The notes under the pieces were generated by a model. The model made no database searches. It was not told the DNA's origin and saw nothing but the letters and a program-made list of their open reading frames with translations. The translations under genes and the position numbers were made by a program. This document shows, piece after piece, positions 1-10,257 of a stretch of 64,000 nt of DNA. How positions within the stretch are numbered: position 1 is the stretch's first letter; every line of letters starts with the position of its first letter. This DNA is from Arthrinium phaeospermum (lineage: Eukaryota; Ascomycota; Sordariomycetes; Amphisphaeriales; Apiosporaceae): positions 2,728,001-2,792,000 of the forward strand of contig QYRS01000002.1 of NCBI GenBank assembly GCA_006503535.1. The letters are read 5' to 3'.

Positions 1-940
1 ATATGAACGTCCATCATAATAAGCCTGGGCGTATCAGCAATATCAAGAGTTGACAACATAGCACTCCTCTTTCCATGTCTCGAGTCTCCTGAGCCGGCGT
101 CTACCAGAAAATCTTTTACATCTTGATAATCAAACGCGGGGATATCTTGATCGCGGGATTATCGTTTGGACTGGATTCAAACGAGTCAAGGGTGTTTTCT
201 CTGACGTGCGCCGATTGATGCGAGGGGCGCCATTTCGAATTTCAACCAGCTGTGGCACAGGATATACATAACATAGATGCATATATGTGTACGAATAGGT
301 TCGTTGTCTTTCAGAGATTCTAATATCTCTCTGTTCAAGATTTTCCAAGGGTTGAAACAAAAGGAAAGTAAAACAGCAAGTGTGAGGCAGGCCTCCAAAA
401 ACGATAAAGTTGCGCCAAGTGCCTGTCCCGTTTGACTTCCCACGCGCGCTAAGAAATCCATCCCAACTTCCAACTGCTTATTTGATTTTACGGCAGGATG
501 GGTGGCCTATTTGTTCGGCTAACACTACCCGTAACGCTTGCAAAATGGAAATGGGATTCCACGATTAAGGCCTACGCGGAGTTGGCACCGGATAAGACTA
601 GAACCACGTTTCGGCAATACCACGCCTGCGTCTCATCTCGCCGTCTGACATGGCGACCGAGAACACTGGCGACGGCGGTCTGGCCTGGTCGCCTCGCGGC
701 TTACCGCACCCGTCGCGGGCCGTCCCAAAGCCAAGATTGGCCTCCTACGTTGCCCAGCCTGCCGTAACGAATATCGACGAGATGTAACTGGCTACCAGTC
801 TAGGTAGAGCAGACCAAGAAATTGGTTTTACTTTACTTGAATCCAGGTATTGAGTGTCCCGATGCGATCGAGGTATAAAGCAAGATGGCATTGCCGCCCG
901 GCCACAAGTCCTGTCCTGGTCGTCGTCGTTAATCGCAAAC
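1..940. other. Intergenic / left edge, no supported gene
   Basis: Only short ORFs (under 100 codons) on both strands, overlapping each other, with no domain-like sequence and no convincing splice signals. The right end is the promoter and leader of the sugar transporter that starts at 941. Nothing else is seen. Confidence 0.6.
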
Positions 941-2945
941 ATGGCTGCCGGTCCAAAGAAACCAGTCAATATTTTCAAGCTGAAGAGCCTGGGCGAGCCC
1001 AAAAACGTCTGTGAGTATGCCAAGCGGCGAATGGAGCTCTTCTCTTCCTCGACATGGGCTCTCTCAGCTTTCTCCCGTTCCAAAGTCATAACATGCAGCA
1101 GAAGAGAAAGCTGACAAGGGTCTTCCAACAAGTCAACTGGCGATTATGGTTCGCCGTCATCTCATTCGGCCTACTCGGAGCTGCCCGTGGCGTAGATGAG
1201 GGCCTGATTGCAGGAGCCTTTGATTCTGCCGGCTTCCAGGATTCAATCAGGCTCAGTTCCTACAGTCTAGTCGAGCAAACCAACATCAAGGGCAATGTTG
1301 CGGCCATGGTGCAGCTCGGTTCAATTGGCGGTGCCCTTATGTGAGTCAACCCTGGATGCATCACTGCTTGACCAGGAACTGTATGCTGACATGTGAGAAT
1401 TTGCCAGTGCTTTCGTAATCTGCGACCGCATCGGCCGTATCTGGGCTACCCGACAGCTGTGTGTCCTATGGATACTGGGGATCGCCCTCTTCATGGGAAA
1501 TAATGGAAAGCTGAGCGCCATATACGCTGGCCGATTCATCGCTGGCCTTGGTGTTGGGCAGACCGCTGTGGTTGGACCCATCTACATCGCCGAGATCTCA
1601 CCTGCCTCCGTTCGAGGGCTGTGCACATGTATATTCACAGGATTCGTCTATTTGGGCATTGTCTTGGCGTATCTTGCCAACTACGGAGCCCAGGTTCAAT
1701 TGGGTGATACCACGCACGCCCGCTGGGTTTGTCGTCGACTTTCTAGATAAAAGGAGTAAACTCGCTAACGTTCAGTGATAGCTCGCCCCGACCAGCATCC
1801 ACATCATTTTTGCTACAATCATCTTGGTAATGACAATCTTTCAATATGAATCACCCCGTAAGTAACCGGCGCTACTCATCTCAATATGGTGTGCCCATAT
1901 ACTTACCATGCTCATAGGCTACCTTATCAAGATTGACAAGCCAGAAGAGGCCCTGATCAACATGTCTCGCCTCCGGAACCTCGAAACCACAGATCCATAT
2001 CTCGTCCAGGAGATAAAAGCCATTCAAGAGTCACATCAAGAAGAGATTGCAGAGACGAGCGACAAGGGGTTCTTTGATGTTTTGAAGCAGATGTTCTGCG
2101 TACCCAGCAACTTCTACCGCGTTTACCTCGCTACCATGGCCCAGCTGATGGCCCAATGGTCTGGGTCCGGTTCAATAACTGTATATGCGGTGGATCTGTT
2201 CAGGCTTCTCGGTTTCGACGGCGAAAACGAATCGTTACTAATCGCTGTCATCTTTGGCGTCGTCAAACTGTTGTCGGCCGTTTGCTGCGCCCTCTTCCTG
2301 GTCGACGTGATTGGGAGGAAGCGTTCTCTGATGGCCGGCATCTTACTACAAGCCATAGCTATGGTATACGTAGCCAGCTTCCTAACGGCCGTGCCCCAGC
2401 TCGGTGTGGCCACGGACTTCGTCGTGCCCAAGAGCCTGTTGCCGGCGAGCTATGGCGCGATCGCGATGATCTTCATCTCCGGCATTGGCTGGGCGCTGGG
2501 CTGGAACTCGATGCAGTACCTGCTAACCGCCGAGCTCTTCCCTCTGCGCATACGTGCCGTTTCTACGTCGCTCGCCATGACGGTGCACTTTGCCAACAGC
2601 TTCGGCAACTCCCGAACCCTGCCCCATATGCTTCTACCCATGGAGGACGGCGGGCTAGGACCGGCTGGTACCTTCTGGTTCTTTGCCGCCGTCACCATCG
2701 CCGGCGGGGCTTGGGTGTGGTTCTCCATCCCCGAGACGTCCGGGCGCGACCTGGAAAGCATGAACAAGTTGTTCGAACTCCCGTGGTACAGGATTGGGCG
2801 TTACGGCAACGCAGACGCGGACCGGGTGGAAATCTTGGATGGCAGCAGGCGCCCCGACACCGACAGTGACACTGCCACCCTCAAGAGAGTAAACGCGAAT
2901 GTTTCCGTGGTAGAGAAGCGGGAATACGGGCACAGCACAGTCTAG
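941..2945 (+). CDS. MFS sugar/quinate-type transporter
   Basis: Plasma-membrane 12-TM sugar porter of the major facilitator superfamily. Model: exons 941-1010, 1133-1340, 1408-1726, 1782-1857 and 1918-2945, all frame-consistent, giving 566 residues, the usual family length. The first exon (MAAGPKKPVNIFKLKSL...) joins across a GTGAGT...CAAG intron to FNWRLWFAVISFGLLGAARG. ATGs at 1054 and 1093 lie inside this intron, so the true N terminus is upstream of the longest open frame. Family marks seen: DRIGR in the loop after TM2, GRFIAGLGVGQ and YIAEISPASVRG around TM4-5, YESPRYL in the central loop, and PETSGRDLESM after the last TM. The closest remembered relatives are fungal quinate/hexose permeases, but the substrate cannot be read from sequence. 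The gene ends about 340 bp from a RIP island. The C-terminal tail of about 60 residues is polar and cytoplasmic. Confidence 0.92.
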
Positions 2946-3280
2946 GCGCGTATGTTTGACAGAGAATGACACGCACTTGTTGGACAACCTGATCTTCAGG
3001 GCCCCACTTACTGAAGATGCACCATTGACGATAATAATTGTGCTTGTGTTATGCGACACAGGCTTCGATGCATCGAACAGCTGGCAAACCTGCTCTGATG
3101 ACATAGGAAGCAGGTCTCCATCTCCCTAAGTACGTCAAGGGTAGGACCACCTGCCTCTAAGGGACCGCCCGCAGCACATACGTTGGATCCAGTGCAATGC
3201 CTTAATCGCGGGCACATGACGCTCGGCCAGTGGAAGCTTTCTCTACAGCCAGTCTCCAAAAATAACGCAAATCGCCCAAA
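2946..3280. other. Intergenic, 3' flank of transporter
   Basis: Normal base composition, no supported gene. It leads directly into the AT-rich island. Confidence 0.5.
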
Positions 3281-3960
3281 TCAAGCCTATTTCACATAGA
3301 AACTCACATACTTTAAAAATATATAATAAATTACCCACGCTTTTAAAAAAAGAATAAAACTATTTTTATATATAAGTTTAATCGATATTTAAAGTACTTA
3401 AAAGCATTTTTAATTAAAGTAAAAATTCGACGATTTATAAATATTTTAAAATACCTTATAATATTAAAAATAAACAAAGTTAAATATAAATTAAAAGAAA
3501 ATATTTTAAATTAAGACATAATATTTATTATATTTCTTTTTAAAATAGAATTTAAAAAATGATTTTAATAATATTATAATTATTTTTAATAAGCTTTTAT
3601 TTTAAAAAAGACATTTTATATATTATAAAAATTAAGATATTTTTAAAACTAGCCGTTTACTCCGAATAAAAATAGAAAAAATCCACTTTTTTAATTCCTA
3701 TATTTATTTTAACTTAAATAAAACTATACTAATTTTCTTAATTTTAAAAATAATTTTTAATACTTTAATATTTGTAAATAAAGTATTAAGGTATTAAAAT
3801 CTTAAAAATCTTAATATTAAAATATTATATTAAATAAAAATCGTAAAATTAAAATTTTAATTTTATAATAATATTTTAAAATTATAAATATTTTAAAAAT
3901 TTTATTATAATTTAATATATTATTTTACGCTAGTTTTATTTAAAAATCTCTAATATTTCA
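3281..3960. repeat. AT-rich RIP island (short repeat relic)
   Basis: About 680 bp made almost wholly of A and T, with abrupt edges to normal-composition DNA on both sides. CpA and TpG are nearly absent and TpA is very common, as expected from RIP (C to T in CpA on either strand). No ORF survives. It is probably a fragment of a transposable element, but the original element cannot be identified by eye. Confidence 0.8.
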
Positions 3961-4489
3961 AAATAAACGATTTTGCTTTTTGCGTTTTTTTTGGTGCCCC
4001 ACTGTACTATTCCTTCCGAGAAAGGAAATTGGAAGTTCATGCTTCTTTCCTATGGTGCTATGGGGGGCTGTCTCTGTTGTTGTGAGTGGGGAGCTTTCGT
4101 TGAAGATAAGAAGGCTTGGCATACCACCCCGGCGGACCAAGGCGTCTTGGCATCGGGGATCATCCTCTGCAGGGTAGTTGGCTTCGGCACACTACGCCGC
4201 ATCCAGAAGGACAGTAAAGGTACGAGCTGCAGCCACGGCACTTGTTGGTCTTGGCGAATGAGGGTTCCGCATTGGGTAGTAATCAGGACATTATCGTGCG
4301 TATACGCATCGAGGAGTTCTAAATGCTGAAGAAAGTAGAGTCGTATATAACGGGACGGGGTTTCCTCCACTGTCGATGGTCCGAGGTGATGCTTTCACGC
4401 GCCAGGTCATTCATTGCACTTACCCCGCCCCTATACCCAGTCCATCCTGCCTTGCTAGTTTCGTCTTCACTGGCTGCCGTTCGCTCAAC
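3961..4489. promoter_or_regulatory. Upstream region of the aminopeptidase gene, with TATA-like box
   Basis: Intergenic DNA of normal composition between the RIP island and the aminopeptidase start. A TATATAA box lies at 4344-4350, about 140 bp before the ATG. Overlapping ORFs on both strands here (up to 118 codons) have no recognisable features. Confidence 0.4.
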
Positions 4490-6322
4490 ATGGTCAAATT
4501 CGCTCTTCTTGGCGCGACTGCGCTTCATGCTGCCGCCGTTCTGGGTGCCTTGACAGCCCAGTCGCTGCCGGCTCGGGATGAAGAGCTGAGACTCGTCAAG
4601 ACATCTGAGGAGGACGTCGGCACTTGGATGACCGAAGAGCAGAAGTTCGAGCGACTCATCTCCAAGGGAATCCACTTTGCCGATATCACGGACACCATGG
4701 TAGGTCCCAGCATCTATTTCCTCTGACCCTAAGAGCATCCCTGCCTCATCCAAGAACCCGCGCGCCTTCTAAGAAAGAGGAGCGAGGGGGCAGCTACACG
4801 GAAGGAGACCAAAACACTAACGGGGCTCCCCTACAGGAACTCGAGACGCTCCGCGCCGACCGCCTGGCCTCGGCCGTGGCGAAGCGGGCCACCTTCCCGA
4901 GCGGCGCGAGCCACCAGTCGCAGGCGAACCCGCTGATCGCGAAGCTGTCGCAGAGCAACCTGCAGACGTGGACCAACGCCATGGCCGACTTCTACAACCG
5001 CTACTACAAGGGCAGCTACGCGGCGACGAGCGCGCAGTGGATGTTCGACACGGCCAAGTCGGCGGCCGCGGCCAACGGCGCCATCACCGTCAAGCAGTTC
5101 GCCCACTCGTACAACCAGCCCAGCGTCATCGCCGCCATCCCGGGCACCTCGGGCGAGGTCGTCGTCGTCTCGGCGCACTACGACAGTGTGGGGACGTCGA
5201 CAAGTGGGCGCGCGCCGGGGGCGGATGATAATGCTTCGGTGAGTGATCCCTAACCTAAGTAGCCAAAAAAGGGGGGAGGGGAGGCCTCACCACCATGGCG
5301 GTCACGACTCCTTCCTCTCGGTCAATGGCTACCGTGTCCCTGTCAATTGATGTCTGGGGAATATGCTGACGCATAGTTGCTTGATGACATAGGGCGTCGT
5401 CGTGATCCTCGAAGCTCTCCGTGTGCTGGCCGAGGCCAAGTTCAAGCCTGCCAACACTCTAGAGTTCCACTTCTACTCCGGTAAGTTCACGAATAGTCGG
5501 ATCCCTAGTCGCTGGGGTCTACCAGGTGCATTGCACCTCTTCCGCAAACATACCCCACTAACTCTCTGGACTAATAGGTGAGGAGGGTGGTCTGCAAGGG
5601 TCGCGTGGTGTGATGCAGTCTTACGCTCGTTCCGGTGTCAAGGTTCTGGCTGTCATGAACCAAGACGTAAGTGAATCAAGCGCCTCTTCCCTCTCTGTTG
5701 ATTCGAGGCGGGCTCTGTATCTGGCTGGGCCTTGGCTGACCTCAATGGATGAATTCTTTCCAGATGACCGGCTACTCCCCCAACAACGTGATCGCCGTCT
5801 ACACCGACTACGTCGACGCCGGCCTCACCTCGTACCTCCAGAAGCTCGTCCCGGTCTACACGCAGCTCAAGGTCGCGACGGACCGATGCGGCTATGCTTG
5901 TTCCGACCAGTAAGTAGCCGACTCCCGGCCCCTGAGCCCCTGAACTCTATCCCGTACCCCTTGTCTCTTTGTTCCTACGAACCCACTTGCCACACCCCAT
6001 TGCCCAGATTGTAATTTATTCACTGACCAATCTATCCTTGTGCTATACAGTGGTTCGGCAAGAGACGCCGGCTACCCCGCCGCCTATGTCTGCGACGAGG
6101 TGATGTCCGACTCGAGCCCGTACATCCACTCGGCCAATGATGCTGTTTCAACGCTCAGCTTCCCGCACATGCTGCAGCATGCCAAGGTAAGCTATATATC
6201 TACTTCCTATCTCTCACGCAGGTGCTGTCCTAGGTGAGCTTACTTATGAGAATTGGCTGACACTCACATTACCCTCTTTATAGCTTACTGTCGGTTTCCT
6301 GGTGGAGGGCAGCTATTTCTAA
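4490..6322 (+). CDS. lap1: Secreted leucine aminopeptidase, M28 family (LAP1 type)
   Basis: Zinc exopeptidase that removes N-terminal residues from peptides outside the cell. Model: exons 4490-4699, 4837-5238, 5393-5480, 5578-5666, 5764-5909, 6051-6186 and 6284-6322, giving 369 residues, close to fungal LAP1. The N terminus (MVKFALLGATALHAAAVLGA) is a signal peptide, followed by a propeptide of about 60-70 residues and then the catalytic domain. The two-zinc site is complete: His184 (AHYD), Asp200 (GADDNAS), Glu235/236 (GEEGG), Asp263 (MNQD) and His338 (YIHSAND). CGYACSDH carries a probable disulfide pair. Every splice junction keeps frame, and residues from neighbouring exons rebuild family motifs, for example G|EEGG and CSD|HGSA. 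Six introns in 1.8 kb is dense but usual for this family. The symbol follows the general fungal LAP1 name. Confidence 0.93.
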
Positions 6323-6821
6323 ACTCAGGGTTTAGGAACTGGTAGTGACTAGTTCTGCACGATAGCTAACCGAGAGTTGCAACCCGATTCCAGATTGCTA
6401 TGTTGGTACTGTGCAAGAGGGCGCCAAGGATGCTCACCCAGCGGGAACTCTACTACTTCACAATTTATTTGTCACTGCCAGAACGATGGTCGGTAGTTCA
6501 GTCACCATATCAGAAAACGGTGCAATTAATAACTCTTTTCCAAGCATGTAGTAGGAGAGAATCAAAAGTCAATGAGCGTGCAGTAAAAGCGCTCCTATGG
6601 TAGGGGTGACGCTGAACCCCGGACCTAGGTCCGTTGGCATGACTCGAGTGGGCCAAGCCGCAATCTCCGAGGCCGGCAAAGTGTTTTCAGCATCACTATA
6701 TAACTCTCAGTCTGTGATAATGTATACTTAAACCTCGTGCGGTGGCCATCTTTTTTCCATTATGGGGTGCAAGTCATCGTCTTCGCTCTAAAAGGGACCC
6801 CACAAGATACCCCGATTTGCA
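6323..6821. promoter_or_regulatory. Intergenic / promoter of dehydratase-like gene
   Basis: Contains the 3' flank of the aminopeptidase and a TATATAA box at 6697-6703, 119 bp upstream of the next ATG. An ORF at 6400-6603 has no coding features. Confidence 0.4.
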
Positions 6822-7661
6822 ATGAAGACGCTTTCAGTCGCAACTCTGGCCTCGTGGTGGGAAGGCGCAGGAGCCATGATTACATCTGGTTCCCAAGCTG
6901 GAGGCAGCTTGCTAGAAGACATTGTTGCTCGGGGACACCTCCGAGTCGGTACGACAGGCAGCTACGCCCCCTTCTCCCACCTCATCAGCAACGCCCCTGA
7001 GAACGGAACAGGCTTCATCGGGGCGGACATCGACATGGCCGTGTCGCTCGCCAGCGCCTTAGGCTTTACTTCGTCGTCCCCTTCGGTGGTCTTCGTGCCC
7101 ACGACCTTCGCCGATCTCGCCACCGGCGCCGCGGCGGGTCTCTTCGACATTGGCATGTCGGGCGTCAGCATCACGCTGGCCCGCGCCCTGCAGGGCGTCT
7201 TCTTCTCGACCCCCGTGCTCCGCGTCGGCAAGGTGGCGTGCGTGCGGTGCGAGCGGGCGGCGCAGGGCGAGTTCGCCACGCTCGCGTCCATCGACCGGCC
7301 GGGGGTCAAGGTGGCCACGCCCGCGGGCGGCAGCAACGAGGCCTTCGACCGCGCCCACTTCCCCGCGGCCGACGTCGTCGTGTATGCGGACAACACCGAC
7401 ATCTTCCGCGCGCTGCTGAACGCGACGGCCGACGTCGTCGTCACGGACCGCGTCGAGGCCGAGCTCTGGGCCCGGCTGCACCGGGGCGTGCTGTGCGCCG
7501 TCCGCCCGGAGAGCCCGTACAGCTTCGAGGAGCTCGGCTATGTGCTCCCGCGCGACGTGGCCTGGCTCCAGTTCGTCAACACCTGGTTGCATATCGAGCA
7601 GGGGAGCGGCGTGTGGAACTCGACCTTGCAGCGTTGGATGGATTACGCTTGGGAGACGTAA
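6822..7661 (+). CDS. Cyclohexadienyl dehydratase-like protein (bacterial PheC / periplasmic binding fold)
   Basis: Intronless, 279 residues, with the type-2 periplasmic-binding-protein fold of bacterial cyclohexadienyl (prephenate/arogenate) dehydratases, which make phenylpyruvate or phenylalanine. Motifs in PheC order: ILxRGxLRVGTTGxYxPF-like segment (residues 33-51), GADIDMA (67-73), DIGMSGVSITL (109-119), RPGVKV (159-164), GGSNEAF (169-175), DNTDIF (190-195), VVTDRVEAE (206-214), then CAVRPESPYSF and YVLPRDVAWL near the end. The TDxxE element matches the region where I recall the catalytic acid of PheC. Amino-acid-binding SBP relatives share the fold, so binding rather than catalysis is possible. 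The N terminus (MKTLSVATLASWWEG) is only weakly signal-like, so location is unclear. The lack of introns beside a seven-exon neighbour, together with the bacterial family, suggests horizontal transfer. Confidence 0.78.
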   Translation: MKTLSVATLASWWEGAGAMITSGSQAGGSLLEDIVARGHLRVGTTGSYAPFSHLISNAPENGTGFIGADIDMAVSLASALGFTSSSPSVVFVPTTFADLATGAAAGLFDIGMSGVSITLARALQGVFFSTPVLRVGKVACVRCERAAQGEFATLASIDRPGVKVATPAGGSNEAFDRAHFPAADVVVYADNTDIFRALLNATADVVVTDRVEAELWARLHRGVLCAVRPESPYSFEELGYVLPRDVAWLQFVNTWLHIEQGSGVWNSTLQRWMDYAWET

Positions 7662-8022
7662 GAGGATACAGTAGTGTGGCAGATGATACTCATGCATGCC
7701 ATTTACATTACTCACCAGGTCTATGTGGTGTAATTTTCAATCATGACAGAAACCAAGCTCAATGGCATAAGAATTGAAAAATTTGACTCTGTTAACTCAG
7801 TGACAAGCATATCTTGTTTCTAATAATATCCAATATCTGGCCTGTCATAGACAAACGGGTTTAACCCAAGACAACATAGACACGCAAACGCCTACTCGTT
7901 TTCATACATCGTAAGAGTCGTCTTCACCCATGATACCCCATCAGCTTCCACAAGTCGGTGGTTGTGGAAAGCCCCTTTTGCAGTTTCAGAACCCCCCTTT
8001 GTTGGCGATCGAACGGAACGTA
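7662..8022. other. Intergenic between convergent genes
   Basis: About 360 bp separating the 3' ends of the dehydratase-like gene (+) and the unknown gene (-). It has no supported gene and presumably holds both 3' UTRs. Confidence 0.5.
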
Positions 8023-9024
8023 TCAGGGAGCAGTCTCAACGAACCGGCCTAATGGTGAGGAATGCAAAGGCTTCGAGGTACGCCGGTGGTACTTGTGGCT
8101 TTGCTCAGCTCGATCGTTGCGTTTGACCTTGGAGATCCTCGCCCTTTCCTTCAATTTCTCATCCGTTTGCCACATCTTCCTGATGACAGTACGGCAAGCG
8201 CAAATTTCCGGTGCCGCCGCCTTTTTCTCGTCGCTCTCGTTTGATGCACATGGATCGCCATCTTCTTCATTGACGTCGCTGCTGGGCGTTTGTTTCCATG
8301 TCCTGGCCGGGCAAGAGGAGGTGATTTTGCTGGGGCATTGAGGCGGCTTCCCACGCGTGGACATACAGTATGCGAACTTCCTCTTCGAATCATCCCTCTG
8401 CTGGATCATCTCCCCGCACAGGAGCATTCGAGCGTCGTCACAGACCATTCTGAACACCCTGAAAAGGTCGCTTGTTTGCTTCGTCATATGGGTCAGGCCT
8501 CGCTCCTGGTAGCAAAAAGCCTGGTCCAGGGCTTCCGCGACCCTACCGTAGCAGGGCTTAGACTCGTCGAATAGGAAGGTGTGGTCGATGACCCGACTAG
8601 ATTTCTCGATGGCATAATTCAATACCTCCAGCATCATATCCATGTGCTCGTCCGAATAGCCCGATGGCCAGTTGCGGGGTTTGCTGTACCAAGACCTGAC
8701 GTCCTCCAGGATGGCCCCAAACTTGTTCGCATCCTTGCAGCTCCTGGTCTTCAGCATGTCGATGGCGGATTGAATGGCAAACAGTTGGTTTGTCAAAGTC
8801 TTTTCGAGACCCGGCTGCCAACACATATCCGGCATGAGGACGTCACGCAACTGGGCAATATCATCGCCGCGCTCTTCGATGGCCGCGCAACGTCTTGCTT
8901 TTTTCGGATCGTCCCGCCAGGCTTCGACTCTGTCGCAAAGCGTATCCTGATCCATTTTACGTCCTCGACATGTGGACTCGCAGAGGAGCCCGTTGGCCAG
9001 CATTGCGCCCAGACTTAGAGCCAT
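8023..9024 (-). CDS. Unrecognised 333-residue Cys-containing protein
   Basis: Single open frame from an ATG in good context (AAACATGGCT). I do not recognise the family. The first 20 residues are mildly hydrophobic (MALSLGAMLANGLLC) and could be a weak signal peptide, although the rest does not look clearly extracellular. Residues 20-220 are predicted largely helical, with about a dozen scattered cysteines (for example CESTC, RSCKD, KPCYG, AFCYQ, MVCDD, LLCGE). Residues 225-270 are Pro/Ser/Asp-rich, and a short CACR segment follows near 275. The last 50 residues are strongly basic (KERARISKVKRNDR). It lies convergent to the dehydratase-like gene. Long length, ATG context and lack of stops support a real gene, but there is no motif-level support, so it could be lineage-specific. 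Confidence 0.6.
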   Translation of the reverse strand: MALSLGAMLANGLLCESTCRGRKMDQDTLCDRVEAWRDDPKKARRCAAIEERGDDIAQLRDVLMPDMCWQPGLEKTLTNQLFAIQSAIDMLKTRSCKDANKFGAILEDVRSWYSKPRNWPSGYSDEHMDMMLEVLNYAIEKSSRVIDHTFLFDESKPCYGRVAEALDQAFCYQERGLTHMTKQTSDLFRVFRMVCDDARMLLCGEMIQQRDDSKRKFAYCMSTRGKPPQCPSKITSSCPARTWKQTPSSDVNEEDGDPCASNESDEKKAAAPEICACRTVIRKMWQTDEKLKERARISKVKRNDRAEQSHKYHRRTSKPLHSSPLGRFVETAP

Positions 9025-10257
9025 GTTTTTGCGTGATTCAGACTATGGTCGTACAGGCTGAATGGTCTTGAGAAGATCGATGAGAGAAGTGTTGGTGTGG
9101 AGATGTGGTCAACACAATGGTTTCTGTGTGAGTGGTGGTAGTAAGTGTGTGGAAACAGGAATGAGACCCGAGAACGAAGAATGGGTGCTATTTGTACACA
9201 TTGGACAGGATTTGGACGTTCACCTTTCTCCGTTATACTTCGGGGAAGGAGATGTTATTCAGACTTGAACTCATCTCCGATACCTACCTGCATCGTCACA
9301 GCCCCAGGCAGTAATTGTCTACCAACTCTATAGGCACATATAGAGTTCTAGGTTTCTGCGGTCAAGGGAACGCATCAACTCCAAGCTGAAGGACCCAAAT
9401 GAAAGCATGACCATCAATGGATTTCCCACTTCATACGAATGGATAGCCAACTTCAAGGAAGGTTGAGCACAATTGAGGCTCTTATCGGTCTGTTCCAGGC
9501 TTTGAATTGAAGACATCTGGACAACTTCAACAAGATGCGAGGATTGGTTGAAATCCCTGCCGTTTGCCGTTTACGTTTTGGAATATATTCCTACTGAGGT
9601 TTCGACTTATCAGTGAACAGTTTGGGAAGTCAATTGAAAGACCAATTGCCGTACCGAATGGTCAATTTAACATCGTACCCATCGAGCTCGAGCGTGAGAT
9701 GGTGTCTGTGACCAAATTCCCAGAGTCTCTCATCCAGTAATATCTTTTTCCTGAGGCATTATCTCAGCATTAACTGAGGGAGCCCCCAGAAGCCATCACA
9801 AAGTGTGGAATGGTGGTTATGAGAATGCAGCTTAAAGCAGTGGCAGCTGGTCGAGTGGTGCAACTCAGCATAGCAAGACCATTACGGAGTATACTTTCAC
9901 GCAATCCAATCATGGAATCCCCCGTTCGCCTATAATCGCAGTCTGTTCTGCTTGGGCGTGGATTGGTGCAAGATCACGCTGTGGCCGTTGTTAAATCGGG
10001 GCGTACTTCACTGTATTCAGCCCACCACAGCTTAATTGGCACTATGCCTAATCCAGAAGCACTTTACGCGACCCGCCCACGTCTCGTAGCCCCGAAAACG
10101 CGTCGCGTTCAATTGTGAAAGTCCCTGTCCCTTTTTGCATCTTTATGCGCTTTCGCTGTCCCGCACCCGAAGCCGACATCACCGACTTTTGACCACCAAT
10201 TCGCACAACACCAAATCTCAACAGACCTCAGGTAGCCACAGAGGGAATTGAGGCACC
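9025..10257. other. Intergenic, upstream of mcm3
   Basis: 1.2 kb with no supported gene; ORFs are under 70 codons. The right part is the mcm3 promoter, with an MCB element listed separately and a pyrimidine-rich stretch near 10120-10200. Confidence 0.55.
10098..10103. promoter_or_regulatory. MCB element (ACGCGT) upstream of mcm3
   Basis: A palindromic ACGCGT lies 155 bp upstream of the mcm3 ATG, with a related ACGCGA about 30 bp further upstream near 10069. In yeasts this sequence binds MBF and drives G1/S expression of replication genes, including MCMs. Its position at a licensing-factor promoter makes it a plausible functional site; binding is inferred. Confidence 0.5.

Noticed and set aside
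3958..4370. Overlapping ORFs of 60-118 codons before the aminopeptidase gene
   Set aside because: No domain, both strands equally open, located in the promoter region.
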